Below, piece by piece: positions 43,925 to 53,841 of a DNA stretch of 64,000 nt (positions are counted from its first letter, which is position 1; each line of letters opens with the position of its first letter). Both the position numbers and the translations under genes were made by a program. The DNA is from Pieris napi (Eukaryota; Arthropoda; Insecta; Lepidoptera; Pieridae), in assembly GCF_905475465.1 (NCBI RefSeq), contig NC_062241.1:13206001-13270000 (forward strand), in the 5' to 3' direction. The notes under the pieces were generated by a model. It made no database searches. It had not been told where the DNA came from and saw only the letters and a list, made by a program, of their open reading frames with translations.

Positions 43925-45440
43925 ATGGGCAACGCACGTAGTTTGGTTACGCATCGCTTTGCTATATTATCACCACTCTTTACACTATAGACTCTGGTAA
44001 GACCGCCAAGGCCAGGATGCTTGTCGGTTATTCTTCCCATAAGCTGTTGGCAAATTGTCCTGTTTTTTTTGAGGACTGTTCATTCTTTAGGGAATGACTG
44101 GGCCGGTAAATGAAACTCTTTAGACTTCTTGTATAAACTTGTTTAATTTCTTTATATGACCTTTCGCTAGTCAAGTACAAAGAGAAGTGATGGCGCACGT
44201 CGCCCCACCTTACAATTATAATTTAAAAATGCGCCTGGTATAAAAGTTGCGCAATGTCGCAACATTATCTTCGTAACTTTTCCTACATAATGGGTTATAG
44301 GGAAAGTCCTCTATCACCCAAAACTTTATCAACAAATTATCCAATTTATTCTGTTGATATGATATTTGGCATTTGGCATTGATTACACTGTATGGCTAAA
44401 CCTTGCTGAATAAATAGGACCACATATTAACCAACCTAAATGGGAATTTCTTAACGTTGGACCACAGTTGCCTAGTGAATATTGCCCATCCCTTATTATA
44501 TCCCAGAATAAGTCTGCACCTATCCAGACGTCTACTGGAGCAGGTTGGTCAAACCTAGGATCAGCCAACTGCATGTTCCTAGGCAACTTAAATGTTATTT
44601 CAATTTTTTCAGTAAGTTTCATATTTTCTAAAGTAGTGTTTCAGTAACACTACTTGTACAGTTGCCAATGCCGATGACCTGTAGAGTGTCAACTTGATTA
44701 GGCTTTAATGACAATCTGTTCTGCAAAGATTTCGTTATAAAATAAGCTTGTCTTCCACAATATAGAACCGCGTGAACCTTGATCTTTTGCTGCCCAAGTG
44801 GATCCGACACCTCAATAAAAGCAGTAGACAACAATACGTGACATGTGTCTTCATTAGCATATATTTGTTTAATGGCTGTCTCTAGAACGAGAGCTCGATG
44901 TAGATGGGTTCGATGAGCAATGCAGCATACTGTTGTGCTTTTCCGTACATCCAGCCACACGACAAGGTCCCATACGACAATCATTTACGGAATGACCTTG
45001 CCTTAGACAAATCTGACATAGTTTATATTTCACTACGTCTTGTATTCGTTCATCTAAACCTTTGTCCTTGAACGTAGGATAATCATATATTTTATGATTC
45101 TTATCACAAATTATACACGAAAATTTTATATTTAATTGTTTATTTTTATTATTTTTATAACTTAGAAATGTTTTTATTTGATTTCCTTGTCCCTGCCCTT
45201 GTTTTTAAAATTGATTAGTAGTATTATAATTATTATTATAAGCAGAACGCACTTGAACGAGGTTTAGAAACATTGATATCTAACTTGTTATTTTGATTCA
45301 AAGATTCCAATATATCGGCACGATCTATTAAAAATTTATAAATTTTTTCCAGATTAGGTACATCACCATATAAACTACTGCGAACCACTTCCCATTTCAA
45401 TATAGTATTGTTATCCAATTTTGAAGACAACATAAACACT
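43925..45440 (-). pseudogene. Internally deleted BEL/Pao retrotransposon
   Basis: On the minus strand, in order: a gag piece (45439-45236, SSKLDNNTILKWEVVRSSL), a CCHC knuckle region (about 45,120-44,990, YKLCQICLRQGHSVNDCRMG), a DUF1758 protease (44984-44628 and 44622-44383, with DVWIGADLFWDI and LGNCGPTLRNSHLGWLICGP), a fragment from just after the protease (about 44,340-44,250), and the integrase tail (about 44,070-43,930, GRITDKHPGLGGLTRVYSVK). The frame changes between parts, the protease active-site region is altered, and reverse transcriptase plus most of integrase is gone. Non-functional. Confidence 0.75.
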
Positions 45441-46013
45441 ATTAGTGTAGATCCAGTTTATAATTGTGACAATTACCCATTAGAATTGAAGCTTCGTCTT
45501 CAATTATCTCATAAAGAGGCAAGAGACTTACTAAATCGAAAAATGCAAAGAAAACAGAAATATAACTTTAAAACTGTTATGTATCAACCAAATGATTTAA
45601 TTTTAGTTCGTAATAAAGTAGGGAATAAGCTAAACCCAATATATTTAGGACCATACAAGGTCATAAGAGATGTAACCCCGAACGTAGAAATAATTAAAAA
45701 CGGTCAGTCCGCAACTATATACGTACATAAAAATCGGACCAAATTATATTATATATATATATACTTAATTATATCAATGGTAACATGATTATCTAAATAT
45801 AATTTTATATATATTTTTTTTTTCGTTACTTTTGAATAGGAGGTGTGGTGTCACCTCTACATAATCTATATTCTATAGATCTGTGTCTAATATTTAAGGA
45901 ACATTTATTCAAATATAGATCCAGTATTATTCGAGCATTCGTTTGTTTAATTAATAATCTCCCCGAACCTATGATAGGGTGGCTAGCGGCTATAGCAATT
46001 TATTTATTTATAA
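45408..46013 (+). pseudogene. Ty3/gypsy 3' fragment: integrase tail and partial LTR
   Basis: The frame 45408-45788 reads an integrase C-terminal domain (YPLELKLRLQLSHKEARDLL, then PNDLILVRNKVGNKLNPIYL, GPYKVIRDV). A purine-rich GAATAGGAGG at about 45,834 precedes TGTGGTGTCACCTC, the likely start of the 3' LTR. That LTR is cut off at 46013 where the TRAS-like piece begins. Everything upstream of the integrase tail is missing. Confidence 0.65.
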
Positions 46014-47127
46014 TTCGTCCAAACTTGCTAAGTATACGTATACTACGTATACAAGTCCGCTGCCAAAATTGCCGAAAAACGCACCGTTTTTGAGTTATTA
46101 ACTGCCAAAAGATTTTAATATTTCAAAAGTTTTAGAAATTTTTAATAAATTTTGAAAATTTTGAATTTAAAAATTTTGAATTTAGATCCTGGTAGGGGCG
46201 GACCAGGCGGACAAACCAATATATTAATATGTATTAATATATTGATCTGCCCTTAAAAACGCGAAAAAACCAACCGTTCCCGAGATATTTGTGTTTTCTT
46301 CCTGGTTTCTTCCCGTCGCTGCAGCTCCGCTCGGGTTGGTCCGATCTTCTGGTTCGAACCGTCGTTAAGTTCAGCTCGCAGAGGGCTATCCAACGACGTA
46401 TCGCACCTTTCCAGAAAATTCGGATTTCGCCGACCACGTGCCACGTGGTTTTTGCGTTTTTATGTCGTAACTTTTTTTTTTATTTTTGATGGTAAAAATC
46501 CTTGCGACCCTTCAGCAGACGCGTCTTTGTGAGTTCTATCGAGTGACGTTATTTAAATTGGGGGTCACCGCTTTAGTTTTTAAGTTTTTGAGCTTTAAGT
46601 TGTTTTTTTATTAGGTTATTTTTGGTTTTTCAGTTATATAATTTTTTCCCCAAGGCATATATTTTAGAAAATTATGTTAATCGACTCGTCTTTTTGAGCC
46701 GCGTCTTTTGGTGTATAGCACTTGTGGGGGCCGGCTCTAATTCTCCGACCAGTGGTCACGCCCCTTTTTTATTTTATTTAAATTTCTCAAAAACCTTTAT
46801 CCGTAAAAATCCAAGATTGGTGTCAAAAGATGCGGCTTAGCAAGGCGCATCCAGCGATGCGAAGAAAAGCACAGGTCACCGATCAAATACGTGCGTCGCA
46901 CTCACTTTTGTCACTGTTTTTTCACTTTTTTGTTGTTTTTTGAACTTTTTAGTCACTTTTATTCACTTTTTATTAAACAATATTTATATATTTAGATTCG
47001 CCGTCGCGAGACGCACAAAATGATGTATCGCGATGTTTATTTCGCGACAAAAATCCTATTTTTGGGATTTTTAGTTTGCGGAGCTAAACGGTTTTGCTGC
47101 TTACGCGACGGCGGTTCGACTGCGACT
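46014..47127 (-). mobile_element. 3'-truncated TRAS-like LINE: 5' UTR piece only
   Basis: Nearly identical (about 97-98% by eye) to 61628-62744, the 5' UTR of the full TRAS-like element. It shares the same boundary with TTAGG repeats (GCGACTGG then TTAGG). On the minus strand this is the first 1.1 kb of the element; the rest is absent and the sequence breaks abruptly into a gypsy LTR at 46013. LINEs usually lose their 5' end, so loss of the 3' side points to recombination or deletion. Confidence 0.7.
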
Positions 47128-47236
47128 GGTTAGGTTAGGTTAGGTTAGGTTAGGTTAGGTTAGGTTAGGTTAGGTTAGGTTAGGTTAGGTTAGGTTAGGT
47201 TAGGTTAGGTTAGGTTAGGTTAGGTTAGGTTAGGTT
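47128..47236 (+). repeat. (TTAGG)n array, about 22 units
   Basis: Uninterrupted GGTTA units, 109 bp, between the 5' end of the TRAS-like piece and the 5' end of the SART-like element. TTAGG is the canonical insect telomere repeat. Confidence 0.97.
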
Positions 47237-47804
47237 AAGGGCCTCATAGCCAAGCGGCTTTGTATGTGACCGTGGTGGGTGTGAGGTTCCGGGTTCGATT
47301 CCCGGTCCGAGTGTAAATTTATATTTATTCTCGGCCTTTGGTAGGGCTGTACGGTGCCGGGCGAGTGCTTAAACCGTACATAGTGGGCACAGTTGAGATT
47401 CTATAGTGTGCAGTGGGCACCCAACTATATCGATACTCCTGTGTAGGCTTAGAACGTAGCAATACGCTCTAGGCCGAGGGTGGCAATTACAAGTGGTTAG
47501 TAATTGGACATTCCTTTTTAAGGGCCTCATAGCCAAGCGGCTTTGTATGTGACCGTGGTGGGTGTGAGGTTCCGGGTTCGATTCCCGGTCCGAGTGTAAA
47601 TTTATATTTATTCTCGGCCTTTGGTAGGGCTGTACGGTGCCGGGCGAGTGTTTAAACCATACATAGTGGGCACAGTTGAGATTCTATAGTGTGCAGTGGG
47701 CACCCAACTATATCGATACTCCTGTGTAGGCTTAGAACGTAGCAATACGCTCTAGGCCGAGGGTGGCAATTACAAGTGGTTAAGTAATTGGACATTCCTT
47801 TTTA
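47237..47804 (+). repeat. Two tandem 284-bp units with tRNA-like Pol III promoters
   Basis: Units 47237-47520 and 47521-47804. Each starts AGGGCCTCA and contains TAGCCAAGCGG (perfect A-box, TRGYNNARNNG) and, 36 nt after its end, GGTTCGATTCC (perfect B-box). Each ends in a T-run (CATTCCTTTTTA), a possible Pol III terminator. This is the organisation of a tRNA-derived SINE, but the head does not fold convincingly into a tRNA gene. Confidence 0.8.
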
Positions 47805-48596
47805 GTACGCGTCGAGCTGTCGTAGCGGCAACTGCGTTTTCGTTCGCTCCGCGGCTATAAAAATCCTATGTGGGATTTTTGTGTCTGATAATTTTGTGAA
47901 TGGTTTCATAAGATTCAGGAATTAATACTGATCATTTTGATGTGTGTGTGAACCTTGTAAGTTATAAACATTAATAACTACAAGGCATAAGTGAGTGGGA
48001 AATTGACCCGGTGTGTTTGTGTTGTTTTTGTCGTGACGACGTATAAGTTTTTAGAACTTATTCTATGTGTTGGATTGCAGTGACTATGTGAGTACTTTTA
48101 TTTTTAAAATCGGCTCACAGAGTTGGCTAAAAAATTACTTTTAGTTTTGAGGTGGTTTTTAAACCATATTATTTCGGAGGGTGGTCTGATGACCTAGAAG
48201 AGATAACCATCGCCTTCGTCTCAATAAGGCGGTTTGATTGGTATCAACATAGTCTGGTTTGGAGCAGGGAGGGCTGAGATATTGATGTTAGCATCATTCA
48301 TCATTTATGTTACAATATACGACGCCATCTTGTCGTAAATTTGGTGTCAAGTGAGGCGCTGTGACGCGTCGGTGTTGGCGGACGTCTCTCACACCGCAGT
48401 GAGTGAACGTGGAAGATTTACACCGAAGTGGATTAAGACATTATATTTAATTTTAAGTCTAATTTTAATTTTAATTTTAATTTTGATTTTAATTTTAAGT
48501 TAGAGTTAATCTTAATTTAATTTAGTTTTGTGTGGTGTATTATATTATTTATATTATTTCATTGTATTCATCCATTTCATACATGCATCTTCATTG
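47805..48596 (+). promoter_or_regulatory. 5' UTR of the SART-like element
   Basis: Non-coding leader. Near its start is GTTCGCTCCGCGG followed by the palindrome AAAAATCC, 5 nt, GGGATTTTTGTG (to about 47882), which is also present near the TRAS-like 5' end. The last 100 bp are TTAATTTTAATTTT-type simple sequence. ORF1 begins at ATG 48597. Confidence 0.6.
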
Positions 48597-50666
48597 ATGA
48601 GGAGGATTATGGGGAGGTTTCCGTCGTCGTCCGATAGTGACGACGATGTGCCTATTGGCACTTGTTTTAGAAAGCGGGGTCATGCTAAGAACCCAGGGCG
48701 GGATGGGAAGGGAAGTTCTTCTCCATCTTCTCCACCTGCCAAGGGTAAGCCACCAAAAAAGGCGGCTTCTCATGTGGTGGGTTTGGAGGTGGCGCAGAGT
48801 GAGTTGCGGGATCTTGAGGCCTGGCCTCTCCCTGGAGAGGAAAAGCGTGGTGCTGGGGGCCATTTACAGGATGGGGCCTCAGCAAGCTCAGTGAAGGCTC
48901 CGGACGGGCCCCTCTCATCATGGGAGGATTACGAGGACGCAGTGGTTCTCTTGGGGGTTCCTGAGATCAAGGAGAAGTCGGCTGCCCGGGTTCACCAAAT
49001 CATAGAGATTGCGGTGAAGTCGGGCAACCTTAAAGGTAAGTTTGTGCGCGACCTAAAGGTTGCGGCGAAAGATATGGGCGAGATGGTGGAGGATCTCGCC
49101 GACAGATGCCTCAGGGGGGATGAGGATAGGCGTCTCCAAAGAGACAATGTTCGCCTGAGGGCCCAGGTAAAAGACCTGGGTCTGGAGCTTGCGGCCCTTA
49201 GGAGGGATTTTAATGAACGCACTGCGCACTTTGCGCAGGCAAAGGGACACTCCGTGTCGGTGGAGGGTCCCTCCACTCCAGATGCCCTCCGTCAAATGAT
49301 GGAGGGGCTTTTTGACGGGGTGAGGGAGAATCTTATGGGGGATGTGATGCGGGCTGTTGGGGGCATGTTGGATGCCAAGCTTGCGGGGATTGGGGACAGG
49401 CTCCTCCCTGAGCCTGTGCTGCGTCCTCCGCTGGCGGCATCGGCCCGTAGTCAGAACCCCGAGCGTTTTGTAGAGAGGGGGGGCCCGGGGGCCCTGAATT
49501 TAACGGGGCCCCAGGGCTCAAGGGCCCGTGAGGGTTCATTGGGGGGTCGGGGCACGGTGGCTCCGAATGTGGTGGGGACCCAGGGCCCCGAAGTTTTTGA
49601 GGGGAGCAGAGTCCCGGAGGCCCCAGGTCTTTTGGGGCCCCAGGGCTCTGGGGGTCCTGGTGACGGAAGCTGGGCGACCGTCACCAAAAAAAAGAAGAAG
49701 GGAAAAGGAAAGGGGAAGAAGAGTGGTTCTCCCGCTGCGCCGGTCCTTCCCCCTGTGAGTGGGGGAAGTGGCCGTGTGGGCCAGGCACAGGACCATGGAG
49801 TGGGTCACGGCGCAGGGCCCTCGGCTGGGCGGTCTGTCAGGGTGCAGCCTTCGCTCACTCCGCCGAAAACTTCCGCAGTGGTCATCACATTGCGGAGGGA
49901 GGCGGTGGAGCGGGGGGTGACGTATGCCGACGTGTTAACCAAGGCCAGAAATGGTATTAGCCTGGCTGAGATTGGTATCGCAAGTATCAGCATCCGGCTA
50001 ACAGCAACGGGAGCTCGGATGCTGGAGGTGCCGGGGGTTGACAGGGAGGAGAAGGCTGATGCCCTGGCGGCTAGGCTTCGTGTGGTGCTGTCGGAGGAAG
50101 CCTTGGTGGGGAGGCCCGTCAAATGTGCGGACCTCCTTATTCGGGACCTCGACGACAGCATCACTGAGAGGGATGTGACGGAGGCGGTGGCTGCCATGGG
50201 TGGGTGCCTGGCTGAAGCGATCAAGCCAGGTAAGATTTGGAGGCGTGGGATACGGGGCTTGGGGGAGATGTTCCTCCTGTGTCCGGTCGCCGCCGCCGAG
50301 AAAGTGTGCCAAGGAAAGCTCCTCATTGGGTGGAGCTCCTGTCGGGTTGAAATCCGAGAGGATCGCCCTTTGAGGTGCTTTAAGTGCCAGGAGTTTGGTC
50401 ACGTGCGGGTCACCTGTACCTCGGCGGTGGACATGGCGGAGGCGTGCTTTAGATGTGGGGTTGTAGGTCACAAGGCCCATGAGTGCAGCTCGAAAGAGCT
50501 GCATTGTGTGGTCTGCTCAGCGGCTGGGAAGCCGGCAGACCACAAAATGGGGGGTAGGGCCTGCAACCCTCCAAGGCGGAGGGGGGCTCCGTATGCCCCT
50601 GTAGCGTCCAGCACGGTGGTGGGGAATGCTCCCATGGAGGTTGGTGTAGAGCTGTCAAATAAATAA
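48597..50666 (+). CDS. SART-like ORF1 protein (Gag-like, three CCHC knuckles)
   Basis: RNA-binding, telomere-homing component of the LINE RNP. The frame is open further upstream, but ATG 48597 (MRRIMGRFPSSSDSDDD) is the best start, giving 689 residues; ATG 48609 is an alternative. An acidic serine-rich N-terminus and a coiled-coil-like region (LRDLEAW... and LRAQVKDLGLELAALRRDF) come first. A Gly/Pro-rich repeat section (LTGPQGSRAREGSLGGRG) and a lysine patch (TKKKKKGKGKGKK) follow. Three zinc knuckles end the protein: CFKCQEFGHVRVTC, CFRCGVVGHKAHEC and a looser CVVCSAAGKPADHK. The stop TAA is one base before the ORF2 ATG. Confidence 0.85.
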   Translation: MRRIMGRFPSSSDSDDDVPIGTCFRKRGHAKNPGRDGKGSSSPSSPPAKGKPPKKAASHVVGLEVAQSELRDLEAWPLPGEEKRGAGGHLQDGASASSVKAPDGPLSSWEDYEDAVVLLGVPEIKEKSAARVHQIIEIAVKSGNLKGKFVRDLKVAAKDMGEMVEDLADRCLRGDEDRRLQRDNVRLRAQVKDLGLELAALRRDFNERTAHFAQAKGHSVSVEGPSTPDALRQMMEGLFDGVRENLMGDVMRAVGGMLDAKLAGIGDRLLPEPVLRPPLAASARSQNPERFVERGGPGALNLTGPQGSRAREGSLGGRGTVAPNVVGTQGPEVFEGSRVPEAPGLLGPQGSGGPGDGSWATVTKKKKKGKGKGKKSGSPAAPVLPPVSGGSGRVGQAQDHGVGHGAGPSAGRSVRVQPSLTPPKTSAVVITLRREAVERGVTYADVLTKARNGISLAEIGIASISIRLTATGARMLEVPGVDREEKADALAARLRVVLSEEALVGRPVKCADLLIRDLDDSITERDVTEAVAAMGGCLAEAIKPGKIWRRGIRGLGEMFLLCPVAAAEKVCQGKLLIGWSSCRVEIREDRPLRCFKCQEFGHVRVTCTSAVDMAEACFRCGVVGHKAHECSSKELHCVVCSAAGKPADHKMGGRACNPPRRRGAPYAPVASSTVVGNAPMEVGVELSNK

Positions 50667-50667
50667 A

Positions 50668-53600
50668 ATGTCTGACAGCCTTACTAGCCTCCTTCAGGGG
50701 AATTTAAGGCGCTCCGCTGCGGCTCAGGACTTGTTCCTGCAGTCGATGGCGGAGTGGGGGGTGATGGCGGCCGTTGTTACTGAGCCCTACTATGTGTCGC
50801 GACAGAGCTCATGGGTGGGGGACCTTCGAGGTGATGCGGCTGTGATTGCTCGGCCGCATGGACCTCCTCTCTCTCTAAGAGAGAGAGGTTCTGGGTTTGT
50901 TCTGGCTGATTGGGGGGAATGGACGTTCGTCGGAGCGTATTTTTCCCCCAATGAGCGTCTGAGCCATTTCGAGGGTTTCCTTGATGCCATGGGCCTGGCC
51001 ATACGGGGGGCTCTTCCGCGGCCCCTTATCCTCATGGGAGACCTTAATGCGAGGTCTCCCACCTGGGGTGACAGGGTGTCGTGTCGGAGGGGCCCGGTTC
51101 TGGAGGAGTGGGCGGCGGAGTTGGGCCTCGTATTCTTAAACGAGGGAACGGAGCCCACCTGTGTCCGCCCACAGGGCAGTTCAAGGGTGGATGTGACCCT
51201 TGCTTCTGCGGCGGCGGCCCGGGTAACGACGGCATGGACTGTGCTGGACGGAGTGGAGACCCTATCGGATCATCGTTATATCCAGATGTGGGTCTCCACT
51301 TCGATGAGGTGGGATGTGCGGGGGCAGACTCGGATGAGATTTCCTCGCTGGTCCATAGGCCGACTGGACCGTCAGATTGCGCAGGAGGTGGCAATTGTCG
51401 AGGGGTGGTGTGCGCCCACTGGTGTTCTGGATGTAGATGAAGGAGCTGGCAGACTGAGCCTAAGTCTCCGAAGGGTGTCGGATGCGGCAATGCCCAAATG
51501 GAGGCCGCCGAAGGGGAGGAGAGCGGTCTACTGGTGGACATCGGAGATTGGCAATCTCCGAGGCGCATGTGGTGAGGCCAGAAGGGCCTACTACAGGAGC
51601 CGCCGGAGGAGGGGAGATAGCCCCAATGTCACGGAGGGCCTTCGGTTGATCTATAATGATCGCAAGAAGGCTCTCCAGGGGGCTATCTGTGAGGCAAAGG
51701 AAAGGACTCATCAGGAGATGCTTCGGGGGTTGAATGATGATCCATGGGGGCGCCCCTACCGATCGGCTCGTAAGAGGCTGAAAGGTACGGGGATGCCTCT
51801 CGTGGAGAGTCTGGAACCGACCTTCCTGAAGCGGGTGGTGGCGGATCTGTTTCCTTTGCCTTCTGACACTATCCCTCTGAATATGGCGGCGTCTGTGGGG
51901 GATGTGGCGGGCGGAGAGGAAGGGATAGCTCCGGAAGTCTCTGATATAGAGATGGAGGCTATCCTTACCCGTCTCAAAGCCCGCAAGAAAGCACCTGGCC
52001 CGGATGGTGTGCATGCGCGTGTCCTGGCAGTAGTCCTCCCTCATATGGAGGTCTCCGTCCGGGAGTTGTACACCGCGTGTTTGCGCGGTGGACGGTTCCC
52101 GGTGGCTTGGAAGACGGGACGACTGTGTCTCGTGCGGAAGGAGGACCGCCCGGCGGACAGTTCGGCGGCTTACCGCCCTATTGTCCTTTTGGACGAGGCG
52201 GGCAAGGCGCTGGAGTGGGTCGTGGCGTCTCGGTTGTGCCGGCACCTCTCTGTTGAGGGGCCGGATCTGAGCGAGGCACAGTACGGCTTTCGGGCGGGTC
52301 GGTCGACGCTAGATGCTCTTCGGGACCTGAGGTCTCACACCGGTGGGGTGGTTAGCGGGGGTGGAAGGGCATTGGCAGTATCATTAGATATTGCCAATGC
52401 CTTCAATAGTCTCCCTTTTGGCGTGGTTGGAGAGGCCCTTGAATTTTTTGAGGTCCCTCTGTATCTGCGCCGGATAGTGGGGGACTATTTTGCGGAGAGA
52501 CGGATCGTGTACTCCAATAGAGAGGGCACGGTCTGTTACCACCCTGTGCGGTGTGGGGTACCTCAAGGCTCGGTCCTAGGGCCACTCCTGTGGGACATGG
52601 CCTACGATTGGGTATTGCGGGGCGCGCTTCTGCCAGGATTGCGCGTCTTCTGCTATGCAGACGATACCCTCGTAGTGGCCAGTGGGGCAAGCTATGGGGA
52701 GGTGGCTCGACTTGCAACGGTTGGCACCTCCCTTACTGTTAGACGGATAGGGGCCCTGGGACTTAGGGTGTCTCTCGATAAGACGGACGCCCTATTGTTC
52801 CATGGCCCTAGGAATGGTCCACCTCCTGGGGCGGTCCTGATGGTGGAAGGAGTAAGGGTTCCGGTGTCGTCCAAGATGAAATACCTTGGTCTCGTCTTGG
52901 ACGGTCGCTGGAACTTTGAGGCCCACTTTAAGGCTCTCGGGGGGAAGTTAGTGGGGGCAGCGGGGGCGCTAGCAAGGCTTCTGCCTAATATTGGGGGCCC
53001 TCAGCAGAGTGTACGGAGGCTGTACTGCGGTGTCATACGCAGTATGGCCTTGTATGGGGCCCCAATATGGGATGATAGGCTGGGGGCGAAGAACCGCGCC
53101 CTGCTCAGGAGGCCGCAGCGAGTGATGGCGGTTCGGGCAGCTCGCTGCTATCGGACTGTCTCATTCGAGGCGGCGTGCCTGTTGGCGGGGACTCCGCCCT
53201 GGGAGTTCGAGGCGGTGGCCCTAAGTGGCCTGTATCGTCTCAAGTGTGAGACGAGAGCAGATGGCCGATGGGCCGAATTGGTCGGACCAGCGAGGAGGCA
53301 AGCCAGGGAGGACACCTTTAATAGGTGGGCCCATGATCTGGCTATGCCAAGGGCGGGTTTAAGAACAGTGGAGGCGATTCGCCCATTTTTACGGGAATGG
53401 GTGAATCGTCCGGGTGGGGCTGTGTCCTTTCGGATGGCGCAGATGCTGTCCGGGCATGGGTGCTTCGGACGGTTTCTGCACAAGGTAGCGGGACGGGAAA
53501 TCCATCCCATCTGCCACCATTGTGGCGCCCCGGAGGACACGGCGGAGCACACCCTGGCTGAATGTGCCACTTGGTCGAGGCAACGCCACGACCTAGTGTC

Positions 53601-53841
53601 GGTCATCGGGACGGACCTCTCGCTACCGAGCGTTGTTGCAGCAATGCTTGGTAGCCAAGAGGCATGGCGAGCGGTAGCTTTCTTCTGTGAGCGCGTTTTG
53701 CTGCAGAAGGAGGCTGCTGAGCGTCAGCGGGAGGTGTGTGGCGATGGCCGGAGAGGTTGTGCTCGGCGAAGGCGTGGCGTGGGCGCGGGGGCTGGACGCG
53801 AAGAGCGTACGCCCAACAGCGTTCAGCTGCGCCGTCGTTGA
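50668..53841 (+). CDS. SART-like ORF2: endonuclease plus reverse transcriptase
   Basis: Polyprotein of 1057 residues with no interruption. The APE-type endonuclease (about 1-220) has QGNLRRSAA, the catalytic Glu in VTEPYYVS, GDLNARSPTWGD and SDHRYIQ. It would cut the telomeric repeat. The reverse transcriptase (about 430-700) has YRPIVLLDEAGKALE, SLDIANAFNSLPF, GVPQGSVLGPLLWD and the catalytic CYADDTLVV. No RNase H is seen. The C-terminus has the R1-clade knuckle CHHCGAPEDTAEHTLAEC. ATG 50668 follows the ORF1 stop as TAA-A-ATG, an arrangement suited to termination-reinitiation. Confidence 0.92.
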   Translation: MSDSLTSLLQGNLRRSAAAQDLFLQSMAEWGVMAAVVTEPYYVSRQSSWVGDLRGDAAVIARPHGPPLSLRERGSGFVLADWGEWTFVGAYFSPNERLSHFEGFLDAMGLAIRGALPRPLILMGDLNARSPTWGDRVSCRRGPVLEEWAAELGLVFLNEGTEPTCVRPQGSSRVDVTLASAAAARVTTAWTVLDGVETLSDHRYIQMWVSTSMRWDVRGQTRMRFPRWSIGRLDRQIAQEVAIVEGWCAPTGVLDVDEGAGRLSLSLRRVSDAAMPKWRPPKGRRAVYWWTSEIGNLRGACGEARRAYYRSRRRRGDSPNVTEGLRLIYNDRKKALQGAICEAKERTHQEMLRGLNDDPWGRPYRSARKRLKGTGMPLVESLEPTFLKRVVADLFPLPSDTIPLNMAASVGDVAGGEEGIAPEVSDIEMEAILTRLKARKKAPGPDGVHARVLAVVLPHMEVSVRELYTACLRGGRFPVAWKTGRLCLVRKEDRPADSSAAYRPIVLLDEAGKALEWVVASRLCRHLSVEGPDLSEAQYGFRAGRSTLDALRDLRSHTGGVVSGGGRALAVSLDIANAFNSLPFGVVGEALEFFEVPLYLRRIVGDYFAERRIVYSNREGTVCYHPVRCGVPQGSVLGPLLWDMAYDWVLRGALLPGLRVFCYADDTLVVASGASYGEVARLATVGTSLTVRRIGALGLRVSLDKTDALLFHGPRNGPPPGAVLMVEGVRVPVSSKMKYLGLVLDGRWNFEAHFKALGGKLVGAAGALARLLPNIGGPQQSVRRLYCGVIRSMALYGAPIWDDRLGAKNRALLRRPQRVMAVRAARCYRTVSFEAACLLAGTPPWEFEAVALSGLYRLKCETRADGRWAELVGPARRQAREDTFNRWAHDLAMPRAGLRTVEAIRPFLREWVNRPGGAVSFRMAQMLSGHGCFGRFLHKVAGREIHPICHHCGAPEDTAEHTLAECATWSRQRHDLVSVIGTDLSLPSVVAAMLGSQEAWRAVAFFCERVLLQKEAAERQREVCGDGRRGCARRRRGVGAGAGREERTPNSVQLRRR

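Noticed and set aside
46234..46437. 67-codon frame conserved in both TRAS-like 5' UTR copies (also 61856-62059)
   Set aside because: Conservation follows from the recent duplication of the whole block; no recognisable protein and no start context. At most a uORF.
47128..47236. TTAGG arrays read as the actual chromosome end
   Set aside because: They are short, internal and flanked by LINEs on both sides; only the direction suggests that the end lies to the right.
47244..47320. tRNA genes at the heads of the 284-bp units
   Set aside because: A- and B-boxes are perfect, but the ends do not form a convincing acceptor stem or cloverleaf and the unit continues 200 bp; treated as SINE-like promoters.
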